From Deuterostichococcus epilithicus (Eukaryota > Chlorophyta > Trebouxiophyceae > Prasiolales > Stichococcaceae): a stretch of 64,000 bases of DNA. The stretch covers positions 1,538,501 to 1,602,500 of the forward strand of contig JAVTLE010000005.1 of the NCBI GenBank assembly GCA_033439295.1, written 5' to 3'. Position numbers and translations under genes: made by a program. Positions 63,448-64,000 of this stretch are shown here, piece after piece. Within the stretch, counting starts at the first letter, position 1, and every line of letters starts with the position of its first letter. Under the pieces are notes generated by a model that was not told the origin of the DNA, searched no databases, and was given only the letters and a program-made list of their open reading frames with translations.

Positions 63448-63924
63448 CGTCATCCACTGGGACGGAAGTGTGACGTCGAGTTGCTGAAGGTCTGCATGTT
63501 GCGAGCTTGCCTTGCGGTGCCTGCAGGCGCTGAAGCAGCATGGGGTGGAGAAGTTCGGCTCGTTGGGCGAGAAGTTCGACCCCAACATGCACAGCGCGCT
63601 GTTCGAGATGCCCGACCCCAGCAAGGAGCCCGGCACCGTGGGCGCCGTGACAAAGGTGAGTCACAGCTTGCTAGGAAGTATTGTAGGTTTCTCATCGGCA
63701 GAATATTGCACGATTGTTGGAGTCCACGTTGCTGCCAACGACACCAGAGCTCCGTATGTGCACTGTCCGCGGCGCACCCGTCGCCAACGCTTGTGCACGT
63801 CGCCGTTGCGACGCTCGAATTGTCATGGTGTGAGGCCCGGCTGCGGCGTGACTTGCAGAATGGATACATGCTCAACGGACGGGTGATGCGGGCAGCAGAT
63901 GTTGGCGTGGTGGCTGCACGGTAG
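62076..63924 (+). CDS. GrpE: GrpE nucleotide-exchange factor, mitochondrial (Mge1-like)
   Basis: Releases ADP from mitochondrial Hsp70 during protein import and folding. ATG 62076 gives 'MLRQAAHLVGRRVALLPSA', an amphipathic basic presequence, then a spacer with an 11-Gln run and 'PPTLEGLQAELQAQRAAAG' (coiled coil). Exon 2 has 'AEMKDKLLRTLADMENLRE' and 'RSARQIDSNKQYAVQ', the long GrpE helix. Exon 3 starts at about 63132, 'SFAKSLLDVADNLERA'. Exon 4 has 'ALKQHGVEKFGSLGEKFDP' and 'MHSALFEMPDPSKEPGTVG'. The last exon, 'NGYMLNGRVMRAADVGVV', is the C-terminal beta domain. It stops at 63922-63924. A ~60 bp unit that includes the exon 3 acceptor is repeated four times. Mitochondrial rather than plastid location is inferred from the presequence only. 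Confidence 0.92.
62340..62372 (+). repeat. (CAG)11 run encoding poly-Gln in GrpE
   Basis: Eleven uninterrupted CAG codons in exon 1, between the presequence and the coiled coil. The run is pure, so its length is likely to vary between strains. Confidence 0.95.
62949..63153 (+). repeat. Four-unit ~60 bp tandem repeat ending in GrpE exon 3
   Basis: Units begin with GCAGAG at 62949, 63009, 63070 and 63129. Each carries an acceptor-like GCAG followed by a version of the exon 3 start (AGTTTCGCCAAGAGCCTGCTG in the true exon). The last two spacers are nearly identical (ATCCTGACACATGCCGAGCC). Upstream copies have diverged and run into stop codons. Confidence 0.9.
63414..63446. repeat. (GGC)n run in GrpE intron
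   Basis: About eleven GGC units in the intron before exon 4. It is a strong candidate for a length polymorphism and for sequencing or assembly error. Confidence 0.9.
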
Positions 63925-64000
63925 ACGAGTCTGCCGCAGCAGACGAATGCCCTTGCACCCACGGGTTCATGTCCAGTGAGCTTAGCATGGACTCTGGTGT
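63925..64000. other. Right edge, downstream of GrpE
   Basis: Only 76 bases after the GrpE stop codon. No further gene can be judged. Confidence 0.5.

Overview
The window is a 64 kb piece of nuclear DNA from a photosynthetic eukaryote, most likely a chlorophyte green alga; a trebouxiophyte-like alga is my best guess. The evidence is GC-rich sequence, genes broken into many short exons by introns of roughly 100-300 bp, plastid-targeted proteins (fibrillin, TatC, SufA-type scaffold, glycerate kinase), plant-type families (hydroxyproline arabinosyltransferase, plant-type GATA finger, H2A.X ending SQEF), a plant-type TTTAGGG repeat, and GC-rich trinucleotide runs inside exons. I see no operons, rRNA, tRNA, CRISPR array or intact mobile element. 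Gene limits and exon joints were read by eye from homology and splice signals, so internal exon limits are approximate unless a base is given.

Layout, left to right (20 genes): plastid fibrillin (-, runs off the left edge); F-box / beta-helix protein (+); Rab3GAP catalytic subunit (+); short ribophorin-II/Swp1-like OST subunit (-); histone H2A.X (+); RNase II/R-type exoribonuclease (-); NUP93 nucleoporin (-); mitoribosomal mS37/Mrp10 (+); selenoprotein-K family protein with Cys (-); hydroxyproline O-arabinosyltransferase with an extra Cys-rich module (+); TRM7/FTSJ1 tRNA methyltransferase (+); GATA factor (-); plastid TatC (-); DHH1/DDX6 helicase (+); plastid SufA/IscA (+); glycerate 3-kinase (+); IAH1-like GDSL esterase (-); proteasome ATPase RPT4 (+); histidine-phosphatase family protein (-); mitochondrial GrpE (+).

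These are mainly housekeeping genes with no shared pathway. Some themes recur: organelle function (fibrillin, TatC, SufA, GLYK, RNase R, GrpE, mS37), secretory/ER glycosylation (OST subunit, arabinosyltransferase, SelK-like, Rab3GAP) and RNA biology (DHH1, TRM7, RNase R). Fourteen of the 20 genes lie in seven head-to-head pairs with 365-810 bp between start codons, so bidirectional promoters are likely.

The most notable signals are in gene structure. There are six GC-AG introns whose joints are forced by protein homology. Splice sites have been tandemly duplicated (a NUP93 donor, a GrpE acceptor). The TRM7 start codon appears to be a three-base coding exon. A piece of the catalytic RNB exon is duplicated in the next intron. 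The SelK homologue has Cys in place of selenocysteine, and the arabinosyltransferase carries a Cys-rich apple/PAN-like module.
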